DNA of 64,000 nt, from NCBI GenBank assembly GCA_002104945.1, contig MCFH01000008.1:798501-862500 (forward strand). Reading direction: 5' to 3'. Below, piece after piece: positions 60,394-64,000 of this stretch. The notes beneath the pieces were generated by a model. That model was not told the origin of the DNA, did not search any database, and saw only the letters and a list, made by a program, of their open reading frames with translations. Numbering within the stretch: position 1 is the first letter of the stretch; every line of letters starts with the position of its first letter. The stretch comes from Piromyces finnis. Taxonomy: Eukaryota; Neocallimastigomycota; Neocallimastigomycetes; Neocallimastigales; Neocallimastigaceae. The position numbers were made by a program, and so were the translations under genes.

Positions 60394-60865
60394 TTTGATT
60401 AATTTAATTGTTATATACCACTTCCAATATTTGTATTAGCTTTATTTGTTGTCATTTTTCCAATATTTTCGTCATTGGACATAACAAAATCTTTTTAAAT
60501 TATTATATAGTACATTAATTGAAAATATTAATAATAATGAATTTAAATGAAATAAGATTTTTAAAATATTTTCTTACTTTGGAATTCAAGATCATTTTTG
60601 TCTTTATTTTCGGGATTCTATTTATTTTTTTTTTTTAAGTTTATTTTTATTTATTTATTTGGATATTTGAGAAATAAATAATTAAATAATAATAATAAAA
60701 AAAAAACATATTATATATAGAATGTAAATTATTATTTGTTTTATTACTCTCTTATTTATTTTTGTTATTTAATTTGAATTAAATTAAAATCTAAACTTAT
60801 ATGATAAATTTTAAATTTACTTGTTCCAAATCTAAATCAAAGATGGTTGAGTAATTTGATTCCAT
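59125..60865 (-). CDS. YIPF/Yip1-domain Golgi membrane protein
   Basis: Eight exons on the minus strand: 60821-60865, 60578-60617, 60419-60490, 60147-60244, 59981-60059, 59572-59846, 59412-59478 and 59125-59270, giving 273 residues. Yip1-domain proteins span the Golgi or ER-exit membrane five times and bind Rab GTPases. The cytosolic N-terminus ends with 'YSFWNIEYYSKYFNVDTKDV' and 'IERIVCTIIPKESF', as in YIPF1/2. 'NPDLYGPFWISTTVVIMVLF' starts the first membrane segment. Further segments: 'FSLLSFATVTVYTYIGLIPL', 'FSIALGLIDLYCLYGYGLSL' with 'WIPAA', 'VFAILPNSLLHTIFVLLPGI', and 'FASIVIFATIFTSLIILVLI' near the end. The order and the 'PDLYGPFW' and 'YGYGLSLWIPAA' motifs identify the family. Seven introns in an 822-nt coding sequence make this the most fragmented gene here apart from the deacylase. 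It is divergent to CASP. Confidence 0.92.
60331..60392. repeat. (ATT)n microsatellite in a YIPF intron
   Basis: About 20 copies of ATT inside intron 3 (60245-60418) of the YIPF gene. Confidence 0.92.
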
Positions 60866-61675
60866 ATTTTATTATTATTCTTATTATTAATATTATTTTT
60901 TACACCTTTTATTTTTTATTTTTTTTTCTTTTTTAAATATTATTAGTAATATTTTTATATATATAATAACAAATATTTATTTTTATTTTCCTTTTTTTAT
61001 ATATCAATCTTTATTAGTCTTTTATTATTGATTAAAAATTCATTTTAAGTTTAATTTTTATTTCACAAAAAATTTCTTTTTTTTGTGACAAGGAAAAATT
61101 TTTGATATATATTAAATTCAAATAAACTATTTAATTTATTTGTTATATTAATATATAGGTACATTATCATTTCTAAAACTTTTAGTCTCATAAAGCTTTA
61201 AAAACCATTTCATATATTCATTATATAATTTAATATTATGACATTTCTTTGTTTGGAACATAGAAGAGCTTAGATCATTCAAAATATAAATATATTTATG
61301 AAAATTTGTAAATATATAGTATTTATATACTAATAATTAAAATATAAAAAATAATTCAGTATTTTCTTTTTTTTTTTTATTTATAAAAAAGTGTCGAAAA
61401 AAAAAAAAAGTTGTATAAATTATTAATTTTAAAGCTTTTGATAAATATTATTATTATTGTTATAATATATATGAATATGATGCTTTTATTAATTAATTGC
61501 TGAAACACATTTTTCATATATAAATATTTTTATGTTGTAAACATTCTATTTATTGACTTATTAAATAAAGTAAATAAAAATAAAGTAAATAAAATAAAAT
61601 AAAAATAAAGAGTAATAAAATTAAAATTTATAAAAAATTGAAAAAAATAATATATATTCAAGTAAATAAAAAAGT
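60866..61675. other. Divergent promoter region, YIPF gene / CASP
   Basis: About 810 bases between the start codons of two divergent Golgi genes. AT-rich with T-runs near 61367-61379 and A-runs near 61398-61409; no discrete motif recognised. Confidence 0.6.
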
Positions 61676-63942
61676 ATGGAAGACTCATATCAAACTGCAA
61701 TTAAGATTTGGGAACAAATTAATCTAGTTGAATTACAAAAAACACTTGATGAACAAGGAATAAAAATTATTAATAATCAAAAAGAATCTTTAGCTTCACG
61801 GAAACAATTAGCAGAACAAACTAGAGATTTTAAAAGATTATCAAATGATGAAAAATTAATAAAATTCAAAACATTATTGAAGGCGTATCAAAATGAAATT
61901 GATAATATTACTAAAAGAAGCAAAGTTTCAGAAACAGCCTTCCTAAATGTATATAAATTATTATTGGAAGCACCTGACCCTAGTGCATTAATTTCTTCTT
62001 TTTTGGTAATAAAATATTACATCTATATTTATTTTTACTAAAAAAATATTTTATTCAACATATATATTTTAATTTATATTATTACTAAAATATAAATTAT
62101 ATATAATATATAAATATATATTTTCTTATTTTTCTTATTATATATATTATATATTTTAATTATTGTATTATAATTAAAATATAATAAAAACAGGAACAAA
62201 ATAGTAAAAAAGAAGATTATGAAGTTATAAAAAAAGAGAATGAAAATTTAAAAAATGAACTTAAAAATGTAAACAATGAATTTAGTGATTATAAAATTAA
62301 AAATTCAAATGTTTCAGTCTTAAAACAACAAGTTATGTTGTATGAAACTAAAATAGATGAATTAGTAAATGAGAAAGTAATAGAAAAAGAAAGTGAAATG
62401 AAAAATATAATTGATGAAAAAATTATGTTGTTTAAAGAAAGAGAACATTTCCTTCAACGTCAAGTAAATCAATTAAAAGATCAGTTAATGGCTTTGCAAG
62501 ATAACCATGATAATACGCAAGCAAAAATTATAGACCATAGTCAAAAGTATGAAGAAGAGGTTGCGGGTAAATTAGCAGAATTGGAAATAATAACAAATGA
62601 TTTGGAAAATGCAAATATGAATGTAGCAAAACTTCAACAAGAAAATGAAAACTTAAGACAACAATTAAATAAAATTTTAAATGAAATATCTGATGATACT
62701 AGTTTTAAAAGTAAAGAAAAAGCAATTAATGATAATTTTTCATTTGCGAATGCAGGAAATTCTGAGGAAGAATTAATAAATTTAAGAAAGAAATGTCAAA
62801 CACAAGATGAAGAAATTAATCAACTTATCAAATCTGTAGAAAGACAAAAAAATATAACAAGTAAGAATGAATTAATTTTTAATTCAAAAATAAGTGATTT
62901 AGATGCTCGACTTTCAGAAGCAAATGAAACTATCTCAAAATATAAAGCAAAACTCGAAACTTATTCAGATTATAAAAAAATTAAAGAAGAATTAGAAGTT
63001 TTGAAATCTATTGAATTTTCAACAACGGTTGAATCTAACAATACCCAAGAAGAAAATCTAGAAAAGTTAATTATGGCAAAAAATAAAAAATTACAGGCTG
63101 AATTAACAGAAAAGAAAATAGAGGTCGAACAATTAAACACATCATTGACTCAAACAACCAAAAACCTCGAGAATTCCAATATAAAAATTAAAGAACAAGA
63201 AAACTTAATATCAAAATTAGAGGAAGATCTTCTTAAAGTTAATACACTACAACCTTCAAAGTATAAGAACCAAACTATTCAAGAAAAAAATAATAGTATT
63301 GTAAATAATGATGAAATAGGTGCAGCATTAATAAATCAAACAACAGAAGGTCCAAATGATGAAAATAATTCCGATTCTATTATTGCTATTTTAACAAGTC
63401 AACGTAATAGATATAGACAACGCAATCAGGAATTAGAACAGCAAATTCGTAGTATTAATGATAAAGGAAAAGATGTTGAGTTAGAAGTCCAATCATTAAA
63501 AAATGATAATATTAAATTATATGAAAAAATAAGATATTTGCAATCCTTTAATAAAACTTCTTCATATAATATCGCTGATAGAGGCTATAATCGTAATAAA
63601 AAGGATCAATCATATTCTGTAGATATGCAATCTCACTCATACAATGATAACGATATATCTGAAAAATATAAGATGATGTATGAAGATTCTATTAATCCAT
63701 TTAATGAATTTAGAGGCAGAGAAGAAAATAGAAAGTATCGTTCTCTCAATACAGTAGAAAAGGTTACATTAAATATTACAAAAATATTTATGGCAAATAA
63801 ATATTCAAGAATTTTTTTCTTAGCCTATATATTGGGACTTCATTTACTTGTATTCATAGTTATATTTAGAAGTATTGATTTATCTGAAATAGAAACACAG
63901 TCATCATCACCATTTGATGTTAAATCAAATAAGTTATATTAG
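61676..63942 (+). CDS. CASP: CASP/COY1 golgin (CUX1 short-isoform family)
   Basis: Two exons: 61676-62005 and 62194-63942, giving 692 residues. CASP is a Golgi tail-anchored coiled-coil tether (yeast Coy1). The N-terminus 'AIKIWEQINLVELQKTLDEQ' matches the family start (W..I.L..LQ..LD). 'LLEAPDPSALISSF' sits before a long coiled coil (about 110-440). Near the end come 'IIAILTSQRNRYRQRNQELE' (the family's 'SQRDRFR.RN.ELE' element), 'KYKMMYEDSINPFNEFRGRE' and 'TVEKVTLNITKIF', then a C-terminal transmembrane segment at about 647-668 ('RIFFLAYILGLHLLVFIVIF') and a short tail. All of these family landmarks are complete. The start is the first ATG in an A-rich context. Secure. Confidence 0.95.
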
Positions 63943-64000
63943 TTTTTCATATTTTTTATTCTCTTCTAGTAAAAAAAAAAAAAAGGTAATTAAAAAAATT

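Overview
The window is nuclear DNA of a eukaryote. It is extremely AT-rich, with long intergenic stretches of almost pure A/T, poly-A and poly-T runs and many ATT/AAT microsatellites. The genes carry many short AT-rich spliceosomal introns with GTAAnn or GTATnn donors. Two genes are hallmarks of motile cilia (CFAP91 and radial spoke protein 3), so the organism makes flagellated cells. Fungal-type genes, the base composition, Asn/Gln-rich low-complexity protein segments and secreted beta-helix and cysteine-module proteins all fit a zoosporic fungus. An anaerobic gut chytrid (Neocallimastigomycota) is the best guess, but this is an inference from style, not proof.

I rebuilt seventeen genes exon by exon. 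Each splice junction keeps the reading frame, and for the recognised families it restores the family sequence. From left to right: a secreted beta-helix-like protein running off the left edge (minus); a TB2/DP1/HVA22 (REEP/Yop1) protein (plus, 2925-3659); a 1478-residue coiled-coil, golgin-like protein (minus, 5198-10052); PEX19 (plus, 11285-13083); PRP18 (minus, 13572-14768); a LUFS/LisH plus WD40 protein resembling plant LEUNIG (plus, 17907-23071); a secreted protein of three 10-cysteine modules (plus, 24242-26597); then four minus-strand genes, dynactin p62/DCTN4 (27102-29828), CFAP91 (30386-34252), D-aminoacyl-tRNA deacylase (34729-35748) and GSK3 kinase (36269-38020).

A 5-kb gene-free stretch follows. 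Then come two tandem plus-strand paralogues of a GTPase with a C-terminal DUF697-like membrane domain (43053-45353 and 47144-49821). This architecture is best known from bacteria and is the most unusual content of the window. The right part holds a PKA catalytic subunit (minus, 50344-52156), radial spoke protein 3 (minus, 55578-58248), a YIPF/Yip1 Golgi membrane protein (minus, 59125-60865) and, divergent from it, the CASP/COY1 golgin (plus, 61676-63942).

There is no operon logic, but themes recur: flagellar structure and signalling (CFAP91, RSP3, PKA, perhaps GSK3), Golgi and ER membrane traffic (golgin-like protein, YIPF, CASP, HVA22), and lineage-specific secreted proteins. I found no rRNA, tRNA, CRISPR array or intact mobile element. 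Gene models come from reading the sequence only; transcript data were not available.
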